A stretch of 64,000 nt of DNA from Spongiactinospora rosea (GTDB lineage Bacteria > Actinomycetota > Actinomycetes > Streptosporangiales > Streptosporangiaceae), in the NCBI RefSeq assembly GCF_003315795.1, contig NZ_QMEY01000001.1, forward strand, positions 496,001 to 560,000, in the 5' to 3' direction. Below are positions 39,695-51,317 of this stretch, piece by piece (the stretch's first letter is position 1; every line of letters begins with the position of its first letter). A program made the translations under genes and the position numbers. The notes below the pieces were generated by a model. That model saw nothing but the letters and a program-made list of their open reading frames with translations, was not told where the DNA came from and searched no databases.

Positions 39695-42600
39695 TCAGGG
39701 GGTGGAGGTGAGGAGGGCGTTGAGGAGACGGACGGCGCCGCGCTTGTCCAGGGGTTCGTTGCCGTTGCCGCACTTGGGGGACTGGATGCAGGAAGGACAT
39801 CCGAAGTCGCACTCGCAGGACTCGATCGCCTCGCGTGTGGCCGTGAGCCATTCAGCGGCGCGGGCGAAGCCGCGTTCGGCGAATCCGGCGCCACCCTCGT
39901 GGCCGTCATAGACGAAAACGGTGAGGAGGCCCGTGTCCGGGTGGAGTTCGGTGGACACGCCACCGATGTCCCAGCGGTCGCAGGTCGCGAAGAGGGGGAG
40001 GAGGCCGATCGAGGCGTGTTCGGCCGCGTGGGCGGCTCCGCCGATGTGCAGGTTGTACTCCTCCGCCAGGGGGGTGACGAGCGCCGTGGGCAGCGTCCAC
40101 CAGACGGCGCGGGTGCGCAGCGTGCGGGGTGGGAGGTCGAGTGGTTCGTCGCCGAGCATCTCGCCGGTCTGGAGGCGGCGCTTGAGGTAAGAGACGACTT
40201 GGCGGGTGACCTCCACCGTGCCGAAGTGCAGTTCGCCGGAGCCGAGGGGGTGTGAGCGCAGGGAGTCGAGTACCGCGATGTCCGTGACGTCGCGTGCGTA
40301 GGTGGTGTAGTCGGGCTGGGCGGCGGTCACCAGGGCGATGTCCTCGTCGAGGTCGAGGGTGTCCACCAGGAAGGTCTCTCCCTGGTGGATGTAGACGGCG
40401 CCTTCGTGGACCGTGGTGTGGGCGGACGGTTCGTCCACCGTCCCGAGAAGACGTCCGGTCGATGTCTCCACGACCTGGATCGGCGCTCCGCCGGAGCCCC
40501 GGATGTCGGCGAGGTCGGTGGCGCGTTCGCGACGTGTCCAGAACCACCCGGAGGTGCGCTGCCGGAGCATGCTCTGCCGCACCAGGTCCTCGATCACGTC
40601 GGGGGCGGTGGGGCCGAAGATGGGGAGGTCGCTTTCGGTGAGCGGGATCTCGGCGGCGGCGGCACAGAGGTGTGGGCCGAGGACATAGGGATTGTCCGGG
40701 TCGAGAACGATCGCCTCGACGGGGCGGCCGAACAGGGCCTCAGGGTGGTGGACGAGATAGGTGTCCAGGGGGTCGTCTCGTGCGATCAGTACGGCGAGCG
40801 CGTCCTGGCCGTCACGCCCGGCGCGGCCGGCCTGCTGCCACAACGAGGCCCTGGTGCCCGGCCAGCCGGCGATGAGCACGGCGTCCAGGCCGGACACGTC
40901 GACGCCGAGTTCGAGGGCGTTGGTGGTGGCGAGTCCGAGAAGTTCGCCTGAGCGGAGGGCCTTCTCCAGCGTTCGACGGTCCTCGGCGAGGTACCCGGCC
41001 CGGTAAGCGGCCACCTTACTGGGGAGGTCGGCGGGCAGGTCCTCCCACTCGGGTGCGGCCGCTCCAGCGCTGGGGGCCTGCTCCGGCATGCCGGTGTCGT
41101 CCTCGGCGCCGCTGCTGGGGACGACCCTTGGGTTGTGGAACGCCTCGTCGGTGTCGGTGGGGTGCGTGGTCGGCTTGGGAGCGGGCTGGGTGCGATCCAG
41201 GGAGGTCTCTGGCTGGCCTGGGTCGGCTTGGGGAGTCCCGACGCCGCTGGGGTCGGTGTGGTGGGCAGGCGGGATCGGCCCGCTGAGGGTGTCGGGATGG
41301 GGGCCTGCCTCTCCGGGAGGGCAGGTGTCGTCGCCGTTGTCGTGATCTGAGGCCGCCCTGACGGTGTGGGCGTCGGCGGGAGCGGAGTGCGGATCGGGTG
41401 TGGCGGTCTGGGGTTGAGGTGCAACTGTAAAGCGGTGAGGTCTTGCGATGTGGGAGTGATGAACGAGTCTGGCGGGCGTGCCGTCGGCAGGTATTGCGCT
41501 GCGGGCGTCGGTAGGCGGGGAATGGGGATCGGGCGCTGGGTCCTGGCCTTGAGGTATGGCGGACTGGGGCGGGGAGTGGGTGGTAGCGGGCTCTGGGTGG
41601 GGTGCGGCGGTTTGGGGGTCGGCTGGGTCGGTCGGGTGGGCCGACGTGGGGGAGTGTGGGTCAGTTGTGGACGTGTGGGGGTGAGTTAACGCGTCGTGCG
41701 GGTCCGGAGTAGCGCCATGGGGAGCGGGTGTAGGGGCTTGGGAGGGAGCGACGGCGCTCGGGCTGTGGGTGTGCGGTGTAGCGCCATGGGGGGGTTGGGC
41801 GGGGGCGATGGCGTTTGTGGAGGTGTGGGGGTGGGCCGGGGCGTCGTGGGGATCCGGGGTGGTGCCTTGGGGGGCGGGTGTGGTGCTTGTGGTGGGGGTG
41901 CGCGGCGGGGCGGACTGGGGGTGGGTCAGGGCGTCATGGGGGTGGGGGGTGGGGGGGAGGAGGTCCTGGAGTTTGGAGCGGGTGGTGAGGGCGAGGGTTT
42001 CGGCGGCGCGGCGGGAGCGGACGAAGGCCAGGGTGCGGACTCCGTCGACGACGAGGTCGGTGAGGAGGTCGGCGGCCTCGGCGGTGGCGGTGCGGCGGAC
42101 CGGGGCGCCGCCCTCGCCGCGCAGGTCGGTCAGGGGCGGCTCCCAGAGGGCGAAGGTGGTGGCGCCCCGGGGGGAGGCGTCCACGGCCACCTCGGCCATC
42201 TGGAGGCCGGTGAGGCGGGTCGCCGCGGCTCCAGGGTCGCCCGCGGTGGCGGAGGCGAGGAAGAAGACGGGGTGCCGTCCGTAGCGGGCGCAGACGCGGC
42301 GGAGGCGGCGCAGGATCTGGGCGACGTGGGAGCCGAAGACGCCCCGGTAGCCGTGGCACTCGTCGACCACGACCATGCGCAGACGCCGCCAGAAGGAGGA
42401 CCACTGGGCGTGTCGCGGCAAAAGGGTCCGGTGCAGCATATCGGGGTTGGTCAGGACATAGTTGGCGTGCTGGCGGACCCACCCCCGTTCCTCGAAGGGG
42501 GTGTCCCCGTCGTAGCAGGCCGCGCGCAGCTTGCCGAGGTGCAGGGCCTTGAGGTTCTGGAGCTGGTCGGCGGCCAGGGCCTTGGTGGGCGTGAGGTAGA

Positions 42601-42946
42601 GGACGGTGCCGCCGTCCAGTACTTCCGTGAGCGCCGGCACCAGGTAGGCCAGGGATTTCCCGGACCCGGTCCCTGTGGAAATGATCACGTTTTGGCCACG
42701 GTGGGCGTGCTCGGCGGCCTCGTACTGGTGAGGCCACAGTCCAGTCACCCCGAGTGGTCGCAGCGCGCTGACCAGCGGCTCGGGCGTCCAGTCGGGCCAC
42801 CGGGCTTGACCGGCCTGACGTGCTGGAACATGCTCCACATGAGTGACGCGCTCGCGGCGCGCCGTGAGCGCGAGCAGGCGGCCCAGCAGCGCGTCTGCTC
42901 GATGCGAGGAGGAGGCAGAGGGAGTCACTGGTTTCCAGTCTGGCAT
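39695..42946 (-). CDS. DECH-box helicase of the helicase/secretion neighbourhood, with a large insertion
   Basis: 1,083 residues from ATG 42946. RecA1: Q-like PHQYEAAEHA, Walker A STGTGSGKSLAY, TPTKALAADQL, VVVDECHGYRG (DECH), FFLASATAGD. RecA2: TLAFVRSRRAAETLALTTRS, then, after a ~300-residue insertion (DNA ~41,045-41,955) of His/Pro/Thr/Asp repeats, SKVAAYRAGYLAEDRRTLEK, TTNALELGVDVSGLDAVLIA and WQQAGRAGRDGQ. The C-terminus has a four-Cys site, ESCECDFGCPSCIQSPKCGN, as in MrfA/YprA-type helicases. Rv3649 is the mycobacterial counterpart in the same neighbourhood. Likely a DNA repair helicase; the insertion inside RecA2 is abnormal. Confidence 0.9.
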   Translation of the reverse strand: MPDWKPVTPSASSSHRADALLGRLLALTARRERVTHVEHVPARQAGQARWPDWTPEPLVSALRPLGVTGLWPHQYEAAEHAHRGQNVIISTGTGSGKSLAYLVPALTEVLDGGTVLYLTPTKALAADQLQNLKALHLGKLRAACYDGDTPFEERGWVRQHANYVLTNPDMLHRTLLPRHAQWSSFWRRLRMVVVDECHGYRGVFGSHVAQILRRLRRVCARYGRHPVFFLASATAGDPGAAATRLTGLQMAEVAVDASPRGATTFALWEPPLTDLRGEGGAPVRRTATAEAADLLTDLVVDGVRTLAFVRSRRAAETLALTTRSKLQDLLPPTPHPHDALTHPQSAPPRTPTTSTTPAPQGTTPDPHDAPAHPHTSTNAIAPAQPPHGATPHTHSPSAVAPSQAPTPAPHGATPDPHDALTHPHTSTTDPHSPTSAHPTDPADPQTAAPHPEPATTHSPPQSAIPQGQDPAPDPHSPPTDARSAIPADGTPARLVHHSHIARPHRFTVAPQPQTATPDPHSAPADAHTVRAASDHDNGDDTCPPGEAGPHPDTLSGPIPPAHHTDPSGVGTPQADPGQPETSLDRTQPAPKPTTHPTDTDEAFHNPRVVPSSGAEDDTGMPEQAPSAGAAAPEWEDLPADLPSKVAAYRAGYLAEDRRTLEKALRSGELLGLATTNALELGVDVSGLDAVLIAGWPGTRASLWQQAGRAGRDGQDALAVLIARDDPLDTYLVHHPEALFGRPVEAIVLDPDNPYVLGPHLCAAAAEIPLTESDLPIFGPTAPDVIEDLVRQSMLRQRTSGWFWTRRERATDLADIRGSGGAPIQVVETSTGRLLGTVDEPSAHTTVHEGAVYIHQGETFLVDTLDLDEDIALVTAAQPDYTTYARDVTDIAVLDSLRSHPLGSGELHFGTVEVTRQVVSYLKRRLQTGEMLGDEPLDLPPRTLRTRAVWWTLPTALVTPLAEEYNLHIGGAAHAAEHASIGLLPLFATCDRWDIGGVSTELHPDTGLLTVFVYDGHEGGAGFAERGFARAAEWLTATREAIESCECDFGCPSCIQSPKCGNGNEPLDKRGAVRLLNALLTSTP

Positions 42947-43099
42947 CTGCGGGCAGAGTCGCCGGGACTCGTGATTTCGTATAGACACTGAGGCAGACCG
43001 TGGTTGAATGCCGCGCGTCGGGGTCTGGTGTTCCGGAGTCCCACCTCCGGGGCGCCAGGGATGGAACAATACTTTCGCAGGCAAGGCGCTGGAGGATCA

Positions 43100-43450
43100 G
43101 TGGATCTGAAGTTGGACCACCGTACCGAGGATCGGCTCACCATCGTCGAGGTCGAGGGTGAGATCGATGTCTACACCGCGCCGAGATTGCGTGAGCTCCT
43201 GATCGACCTGGTCAACAAGGGCAACTTCCACCTGCTCGTCAACATGGAGAAGGTCGACTTCCTCGACTCGACCGGCCTTGGTGTGCTGGTGGGCGGCCTG
43301 AAGCGGGTGCGGGCGCACGATGGCTCGCTGGAGCTCGTCTGCACTCAGGAGCGCATTCTGAAGATCTTCCGGATCACCGGGCTCACCAAGGTCTTCGGGA
43401 TCTACGCCTCGGTCGACGAGGCCAAGGAAGCCCACGGCCGAGACAAGTAG
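43100..43450 (+). CDS. bldG: STAS-domain anti-sigma factor antagonist, BldG-like
   Basis: 116 residues from GTG 43100 with GGAGG four bases upstream. [38 protein letters not shown] and [20 protein letters not shown]: the DSTGLG motif carries the Ser that is phosphorylated by the anti-sigma kinase, then [20 protein letters not shown] completes the fold. Length and sequence fit BldG, which controls differentiation and antibiotic production in Streptomyces. Helicase upstream (divergent), anti-sigma gene and H+-PPase downstream give the same neighbourhood as SCO3550-SCO3547 of S. coelicolor. Confidence 0.88.
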   Translation: MDLKLDHRTEDRLTIVEVEGEIDVYTAPRLRELLIDLVNKGNFHLLVNMEKVDFLDSTGLGVLVGGLKRVRAHDGSLELVCTQERILKIFRITGLTKVFGIYASVDEAKEAHGRDK

Positions 43451-43452
43451 TC

Positions 43453-43923
43453 ATGGCGACCGTCGAGCTCACGTTCAGCGCACTGCCTGCGCATGTGCGT
43501 ACGGCGCGCCTGGTCGCCACGGCGATCGCGCGCCGCACCGGTGTGGAGGAGTCGCTGCTGGACGAGGTGCGGCTCGCGGTGGGGGAGGCGTGTTCCCGGG
43601 CCGTGGAGGCGCACCGCCTGCATTGTCCGGGAGAGCCGATCCGCATCGAGCTGCGCGACGACTCGGGGCGTTTCGAGGTGATCGTGACCGACGTGGCCCC
43701 GAGCGATGACATGGAAAACGACCTCTCGCCTCTGTTGAGCGGGCCGGGCGGTCATGGCGGCCAGGGCGATCAGTTCGGCTTGATGTCCGATTCCCTCTCT
43801 TCGGGCTTCGGGATAGCCGTCATCGCGGGGCTCGCAGACGACGTCGAGGTCTACCCCAGTCCCAAGGGCATGCGGATCAGGATGAGCTGGCCCGCAGCGG
43901 CGAACGGGACCGCTTCCATTTAG
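43453..43923 (+). CDS. ATP-binding anti-sigma factor (RsbW-like kinase fold), BldG partner
   Basis: 156 residues starting two bases after the bldG stop. VELTFSALPAHVRTARLVAT and GVEESLLDEVRLAVGEACSR are the first helices of a GHKL ATPase; the N-box reads GEACSRAVEAHR, with the usual Asn not obvious. FEVIVTDVAPSDDMENDLSP and GFGIAVIAGLADDVEVYPSP are the G1-like and C-terminal parts. In Streptomyces the gene after bldG encodes the cognate anti-sigma factor, and the same pairing is expected here. Confidence 0.85.
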   Translation: MATVELTFSALPAHVRTARLVATAIARRTGVEESLLDEVRLAVGEACSRAVEAHRLHCPGEPIRIELRDDSGRFEVIVTDVAPSDDMENDLSPLLSGPGGHGGQGDQFGLMSDSLSSGFGIAVIAGLADDVEVYPSPKGMRIRMSWPAAANGTASI

Positions 43924-43925
43924 TC

Positions 43926-43957
43926 CCGGGGTTTCGGTCACCCGAAACCCCGGTTTT
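43926..43957 (+). terminator. Intrinsic terminator of the bldG operon
   Basis: CCGGGGTTTCGG and CCGAAACCCCGG form a perfect 12-bp stem with loop TCAC, followed by TTTTCTCTT. It begins two bases after the anti-sigma stop codon. The remaining ~320 bp to hppA show no further gene; a hppA promoter is expected there but not clear. Confidence 0.92.
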
Positions 43958-44279
43958 CTCTTAGAGCGAAATCTGTCCGATCTTCGCCACGAAGCCAGTC
44001 ATGCCGTGTCAGATCGCCCGTCAACCTGGCGTGGTTACGCTCGATAGCCGACTCGTAGCCAATTGACCAGCCGGAGAGGCTTCATATCCGCGGCACCGCT
44101 GCGTAGACTCCCGGCACCGGCCAAGGTTTGTCCCGCCACGCGCCACCTCCGCGGTAGGTATGCGGACTCAACCGGAAGCGGCACTGCCTACCGACCCGGA
44201 TGGCGCGCCGCCAAAGCCCGCCGAGTGATTATCGCAGCGCCGTCCGGGCAGGACGTACCCGTCTTGCCGAGGAGAACGG

Positions 44280-46577
<2,298 letters not shown>

Positions 46578-46597
46578 CCGGACCGGTTCCGTTCGTC

Positions 46598-46642
46598 GGT
46601 ACGGCCTGCGGTTTCCCCGGAGGGGACCGCAGGCCGTACCGT
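46598..46642 (+). terminator. Strong hairpin after hppA
   Basis: CGGTACGGCCTGCGGT and ACCGCAGGCCGTACCG are exact 16-bp inverted repeats with a 13-nt loop (TTCCCCGGAGGGG). No T tract; typical actinomycete terminator form. Confidence 0.8.
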
Positions 46643-46689
46643 GTCACATGGGTGGAACACTGGTGGAAAACGAACGGAGGAGCGCCACG

Positions 46690-46824
46690 GTGAGCCGGTC
46701 CGACCAGCCCTCGAAGGAAAGGCCGCAGCCCGCGGGCGGCAAGACCCTCGGGCTCATCCTGCTGGCCATGGTGTTCGTGCTCGCCGTGCTGGTGGCCCTG
46801 TCGATCTGGGCCTCCGGTGCCTGA
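46690..46824 (+). CDS. 44-residue single-span membrane protein
   Basis: GTG 46690 follows GGAGGAG with good spacing. The product has a polar N-terminus (SRSDQPSKERPQPAGG) and one membrane helix (LGLILLAMVFVLAVLVALSI), ending WASGA. Its end overlaps the sixA start, so the two are coupled. Function unknown. Confidence 0.65.
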   Translation: MSRSDQPSKERPQPAGGKTLGLILLAMVFVLAVLVALSIWASGA

Positions 46825-47314
46825 CACCGGGGTGCGCACCCTGGTCGTGCTGCGGCACGCCAAGGCGGCGCACACGCCCGGCCTGGCCGACCGCGAGCGG
46901 CCGCTGACCGGCCGGGGCGAGGGCGACGCCAAGCGCGTCGGTGAGACCTTGCAGGCGCTGGGGCTGAGCCCCGACCTGGTGTTGTGCTCGCCCTCCCTGC
47001 GCACGCGACGTACGGCGGAGCTGGCCCTCGCTCAGCTCGCCCCTGACGCGCCGGTCGATTTCGATCATGGGATCTATCAGGCGTACGCGGACGAACTGCT
47101 GGAGCTGGTCCGGCGTACCGATCCCGGTGTGCGGACGCTGCTGCTGGTGGGGCACAATCCGGGCGTCCACGAGCTGGTCCTGGACCTCACCGGAGGCGAG
47201 GGCGATCCCGGGTTTCCGCCGGGGGCGTTCGCGGTGATCGAGTCCGCGGTTCCCTGGGAGGAGCTGGAGGCCGGGCGGGCGGTCACGCTGTGGACCCCCA
47301 AATCCGCCGGCTGA
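46817..47314 (+). CDS. sixA: SixA-type histidine phosphatase
   Basis: 165 residues from GTG 46817. LVVLRHAKAAHTPGLADRER is the RHG phosphatase motif, with PLTGRGEGDAKRV, VLCSPSLRTRRTAELAL (second catalytic region) and LLLVGHNPGVHELV (second His). Family length fits SixA-like proteins, which dephosphorylate phosphohistidine or other small phosphate esters. It overlaps the small membrane protein gene. Confidence 0.9.
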   Translation: MPDTGVRTLVVLRHAKAAHTPGLADRERPLTGRGEGDAKRVGETLQALGLSPDLVLCSPSLRTRRTAELALAQLAPDAPVDFDHGIYQAYADELLELVRRTDPGVRTLLLVGHNPGVHELVLDLTGGEGDPGFPPGAFAVIESAVPWEELEAGRAVTLWTPKSAG

Positions 47315-47408
47315 CCCCCTCTGACCTGGCCGTCTTGTGACGCGGCGGCCTGACTAGGCCGGGCCGATCCGGGCACAACCCCGTGGAGCGGAAAACGGGG
47401 GGGCGGGG

Positions 47409-49901
47409 ATGAAGCGGGTCGCGGGGGCGCTCCGCGAAGCGGCCGATTCAGCACGAAACGCACTCGGCCGAGCCCGCCGCGCCCTGCGCCGCGACCCTGC
47501 CGAGCGCGATCAGGACCTCGAAACGTCCCGCGAGCGCGGCCCGGGGGCGGTGAAACGGCCGTTTCCCCCATCGCTTCGCGATCATGTCGCTCGTGACGCG
47601 GAGCGCGGCCCGCGCCGCCGACGTGGCGGGCGTGAGGGGGAGTCCGGGAGTGAGGAAGGGCGCACCAGAGAGTCCGGGAGTGAGGAAGGGCGTTCCGGGG
47701 AGGCCGGGCGGGCGGTCCGTGCGCTGCGCGCCGGGCGAGCGGGAACCCGGCGGGTGGCAGGGGCGGTGCGGGAGGCGTTCCGGATTCCCGGGCGGCCCGC
47801 GTGGGGGTACGGGGCGCTGTGCGGCGTGGCGATCGGCGTACTGCTGCTCGCCGGGACCTTCACCGGCCACATCCAGGAGGGCTCCGCGGCGGCCCTGGGC
47901 GCGTACCTGACGGCCTTCGCCGACGACCCCGCCATGCCGTACGGCAGACGGGCCCGGCGGCTCCTGCGCAACACCCTGTTCGTCACGCTGGGCACCGGGC
48001 TCGGCACGCTCGTCGCCGCCGACCCCTGGATCGCCGTGCCGGTGATCGGCCTGGTCGCCGCCGCGGGCGCGCAGTGGCCCGTGATCGGCCTGCCGCCGAC
48101 GCTCGCGCTGATCCTCAGCTACTTCCAGGGACAGGTCTCCTACGGCGCCGTGGTCCACATGGAGCTGGCCGCGGCCGGGGGCCTGTGGATCACCGCCATC
48201 GTGCTGCTGGCGTGGCCCGTACGCAGGCTCAGGCCGCTGCGGGCGTCCCTGGAGGCGGCCGGGGTGGCGCTCGCCGACCTGCTCGACGCGGCCGAGTTCC
48301 AGCCCGACGCGGGCAATGCCGAGGCCGAACGCGACTGGGAGGAACGCCGCAAGGCCGCCGAGGAGGTCCTGGCGGAGGCCCGTACGGCCGTCGCCCACTA
48401 CACCGCCGTCGAACGCGAGGAGGAGGACGACGACGACCCCGGCCCCGGCCGGATGCTGGACGCGCTCACCCGGATCTTCCACGAGACCGTCGCCCTGCAC
48501 ATCCTGCGCGACGGCGTCACCGGCCTGACCGACCGCCGCGACTGGGTCGAGGACCTGGACACCGCGACCGGCGCGCAGGCCAAGGCCCTCCGCGAGGCGA
48601 TGACCGAGGACAGCGCGCTGGCGGTGCCGCGGGCGCTGGCGTGCGCCGCGAAGTTCGCCGACCGGGTGCAGGCGATCCGCCGGTCGACCCTGTCGGGCGA
48701 TGAGCCGCTGGCGGTGTCGGCGCTGCTCGGCCAGGTACGCCGCTGTCTGGACCGGATCGGCCTCGCGGTGCGTTCGGCGGCGCTGATCTCGGCGGAGGGC
48801 GTGGCGGTGGGGCCGCGGCTGCCACGGTTCACGCCACGGCCCGGCGGACGCCGCCGCCACGGCCAGCGCATGGAGCACTACGCGGCCCGGCTGGCGGTGG
48901 TGACGGTCGCCGCGATCGTGCTCGCGGAGGTCTCGCACGAGCAGTACGCGAAGTGGTTCGTGGTGACGGTGGTGGCGAACCTGCGGCCGACCTTCGGCGA
49001 CACCGTGGAGCGGCTGCTGTTCCCGGTGCTCGGCACGGCGGTCGGGGCGACGGCGGCGTCGTTCATGCTGGCGCTCACCCCGGGCCATGTGACGCTGGCG
49101 CTGGTCATCACCGGGCTGGCGGTGGTGGGGTACGCGCTGGGCACGCTCAGCTTCAACTGGTGGACGGTCTTCGCGACGCCGCTCGGCCTGCTGCTGGCCG
49201 ACTACGCGCTGCCGCTGTCGTGGAACGCCGCCGTGTGGCGGGTGGGGTTCGCGGTGGCGGGCGGCGTCGCGGTGGTCGGCGCGGCGCGGCTGCTGTGGCC
49301 GAGGGGCGAGCGGGTGCGGATGTCCGGGCGGGTGGCGGCGCTGCTCGACCAGCACGCCCGGCTGGTGCGGGCCCTGGTCGAACAGCAGCGGACGGACGTC
49401 ACCGAGCGGGTCGAGGAGGCCGCCGAGTCGGCGCGGCGGCTCGACGAGTCGCTGGAACGGCTGGCGAAGGAGCCCGGCGGCGCGGTGCCCCGGGCGCTGC
49501 GGGACACGGTCGAGCACGCGGCGCGGATCAGGGCTGACGCGCTGGCCCTGTACGCGGTACCGGCCCCCGTACCGGGGGAGGAGGACCAGGCGGGACCGAC
49601 GGCGGCGGTGCTGGACGCGGTGGCGGACCGTCTGTCCGGCGCGGCGGACGCCGTGCGCACGGGCGATTCCGAGGGCATTCCGGACGACCTGGACCAGGCG
49701 ATGGACACCCTGGCCACCCACGTTGAGGAACTGACCGCGCAGCGCCTCGACGAACTCGCGGAGGGCGCGGCGGAGGAGTGGACCGCGATCAGGTACGCGT
49801 ACATGCACGCGGCCTCCGCGCACCCGGCCCTGGAAGACCTGGTGGCCAACGCGGGGCGGCTGAGTCGCGCGGCCACCTCCGAGGAGGCCGCGCTCGCGTG
49901 A
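47409..49901 (+). CDS. FUSC-family membrane transporter
   Basis: 830 residues from ATG 47409. Two membrane blocks: ~residues 135-260 (YGALCGVAIGVLLLAGTFTG; VTLGTGLGTLVAADPWIAVP; WITAIVLLAWPVRRLRPLRA) and ~490-620 (VVTVAAIVLAEVSHEQYAKW; LRPTFGDTVERLLFPVLGTA; FATPLGLLLADYALPLSWNA), each followed by a cytosolic helical domain. This matches the FUSC/aromatic-acid-exporter-like fold; the substrate is unknown. The first ~120 residues are Arg/Glu/Gly-rich with a 30-bp tandem repeat (47641-47670, 47671-47700) and are probably disordered; a later start is possible but none has a better ribosome site. Confidence 0.85.
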   Translation: MKRVAGALREAADSARNALGRARRALRRDPAERDQDLETSRERGPGAVKRPFPPSLRDHVARDAERGPRRRRGGREGESGSEEGRTRESGSEEGRSGEAGRAVRALRAGRAGTRRVAGAVREAFRIPGRPAWGYGALCGVAIGVLLLAGTFTGHIQEGSAAALGAYLTAFADDPAMPYGRRARRLLRNTLFVTLGTGLGTLVAADPWIAVPVIGLVAAAGAQWPVIGLPPTLALILSYFQGQVSYGAVVHMELAAAGGLWITAIVLLAWPVRRLRPLRASLEAAGVALADLLDAAEFQPDAGNAEAERDWEERRKAAEEVLAEARTAVAHYTAVEREEEDDDDPGPGRMLDALTRIFHETVALHILRDGVTGLTDRRDWVEDLDTATGAQAKALREAMTEDSALAVPRALACAAKFADRVQAIRRSTLSGDEPLAVSALLGQVRRCLDRIGLAVRSAALISAEGVAVGPRLPRFTPRPGGRRRHGQRMEHYAARLAVVTVAAIVLAEVSHEQYAKWFVVTVVANLRPTFGDTVERLLFPVLGTAVGATAASFMLALTPGHVTLALVITGLAVVGYALGTLSFNWWTVFATPLGLLLADYALPLSWNAAVWRVGFAVAGGVAVVGAARLLWPRGERVRMSGRVAALLDQHARLVRALVEQQRTDVTERVEEAAESARRLDESLERLAKEPGGAVPRALRDTVEHAARIRADALALYAVPAPVPGEEDQAGPTAAVLDAVADRLSGAADAVRTGDSEGIPDDLDQAMDTLATHVEELTAQRLDELAEGAAEEWTAIRYAYMHAASAHPALEDLVANAGRLSRAATSEEAALA

Positions 49902-49908
49902 CCGGGGC

Positions 49909-51168
49909 TCAGGGGCGGGCGGCCGGTGGGGGGCCGAGGCGGGTGTGGTGGAGGTCGTGGGTGAGGCCGTCTTCGGCGTCGGCCGCCTCGACCTCGGCCC
50001 GGGGGATCCCGAGCAGGTAGAGGATCGAGTCGAGGTAGGGCGCGGTCACGGCGGTGTCGGCGGCCTGGCGTACGACCGGCTTGGCGTTGAACGCGATGCC
50101 CAGCCCCGCCGCCGCGATCATGTCGAGGTCGTTGGCCCCGTCGCCGATCGCCACGGTCTGGGTGATCGGGATGCCCGCCTCGGCGGCGAAGCGCTCCAGC
50201 GCGCGGGCCTTGCCCGGACGGTCGACGATCTCGCCGACCACCCGCCCGGTGAGCTTGCCGCCGGACACCTCAAGGGTGTTGGCCGCCGAGTAGTCGATGC
50301 CCAGCTCGGACACCAGCGCGTCGGTGATCTGCGTGAACCCGCCGCTGACGATCGCGAACCGGTAGTCGAGCCGCTTGAGGGTGCGGACCATCGTGCGGGC
50401 CCCGGGCGTGAGCACGACCTCCGCGCGGACCCGGTCGAAGATCTCCTCGGGCAGCCCGGCCAGTAGCGCGACCCGCTCTCGCAGCGACTCCGCGAAGTCG
50501 AGCTCGCCGCGCATGGCGGCGGCGGTGACCTTCTCGACCTCGCCCAGGCACCCGGCGTGGGCCGCCAGCAGCTCGATGACCTCGCCCTGGATGAGCGTGG
50601 AGTCGACGTCCATGACGACCAGCCGCTTGGCCCTGCGCTGCAGGCCGGAGCGCTGCACGGCCACGTCGACCTGCTGGGCGGCGGCCTCGGCGGCGAGGTC
50701 GGCGCGCAGCGCGTCGGGGTCGGCTCCGGAGACGGCCAGCTCGACGCACGTCACCGGGTAGTTGGCCAGGCGCTCGATGCGGTCGATGTTGGCCCCGGCG
50801 GCGGCGATGCGCCCGGCGATGCCCGCGATGGCGGCGGGCAGCAGCGGCGCGCCGAGGACGCTGACGTGCAGCCGCCCGCGCTTGCGGTGCTCTTTGGCGG
50901 CGGTGCTGGTGGACAGCTCGACGTCCATGCCGAGGTCTTCGGCGATGCGCTCGACGGCGGTCCACAGGGCCCCGAGTGTGCCGCCGGTGCCGGTCGGACG
51001 TTCGCCCGCGTAGGCGACGAGCACCCCGAGGGTGAGCCTGCCGCGGATGACGACCTGCTCGACGTCGGCCACCGTCACCGGGAACCCGGCCAGGACCGCG
51101 AAGAGCCGCGATGTCACGCCTGGCCGGTCGGGGCCGGTCAGCGTGATCAGTAGCGTGCGTTGATTCAT
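49909..51168 (-). CDS. serB: Phosphoserine phosphatase with two ACT domains
   Basis: 419 residues from ATG 51168. Residues ~5-85 (LLITLTGPDRPGVTSRLFAV) and ~95-175 (HVSVLGAPLLPAAIAGIAGR) are ACT-like domains; the HAD phosphatase starts at ~180: VMDVDSTLIQGEVIELLAAH has the DxDST nucleophile motif, FAIVSGGFTQITDAL motif II, and VAIGDGANDLDMIAAAGLGI motif IV. It dephosphorylates O-phospho-L-serine in the last step of serine synthesis; the ACT part allows feedback by serine. Length fits actinobacterial SerB (~400). Convergent with the FUSC gene. Confidence 0.95.
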   Translation of the reverse strand: MNQRTLLITLTGPDRPGVTSRLFAVLAGFPVTVADVEQVVIRGRLTLGVLVAYAGERPTGTGGTLGALWTAVERIAEDLGMDVELSTSTAAKEHRKRGRLHVSVLGAPLLPAAIAGIAGRIAAAGANIDRIERLANYPVTCVELAVSGADPDALRADLAAEAAAQQVDVAVQRSGLQRRAKRLVVMDVDSTLIQGEVIELLAAHAGCLGEVEKVTAAAMRGELDFAESLRERVALLAGLPEEIFDRVRAEVVLTPGARTMVRTLKRLDYRFAIVSGGFTQITDALVSELGIDYSAANTLEVSGGKLTGRVVGEIVDRPGKARALERFAAEAGIPITQTVAIGDGANDLDMIAAAGLGIAFNAKPVVRQAADTAVTAPYLDSILYLLGIPRAEVEAADAEDGLTHDLHHTRLGPPPAARP

Positions 51169-51277
51169 CTCAGGTCAACGGTACTTGGCCGCTCGCGGTG
51201 GCCGACACGCGGTTCACCATAAGGTCGCCCGGCGTTCAGACCAGCACGAACGCGCCCTATGGCGAACCACGCAGAAC

Positions 51278-51300
51278 GCCCGCCCCATACAGGGGCGGGC
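51278..51300 (-). terminator. Hairpin after the secreted-protein gene
   Basis: GCCCGCCCC and GGGGCGGGC form a 9-bp perfect stem with a 5-nt loop, 18 bp past the stop codon of the leftward gene that ends at 51318. Confidence 0.6.
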
Positions 51301-51317
51301 GCCGTGTCACGCGTGGA

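Noticed and set aside
41360..41960. G-rich stretch suspected to be a separate repeat or noncoding element
   Set aside because: It is the complement of an in-frame insertion of the helicase gene with no stop codon on the minus strand, so it is treated as coding.
47448..49823. A 791-codon leftward open frame antisense to the FUSC gene
   Set aside because: Arg/His/Gln-rich shadow frame; the rightward frame has membrane helices and family motifs.
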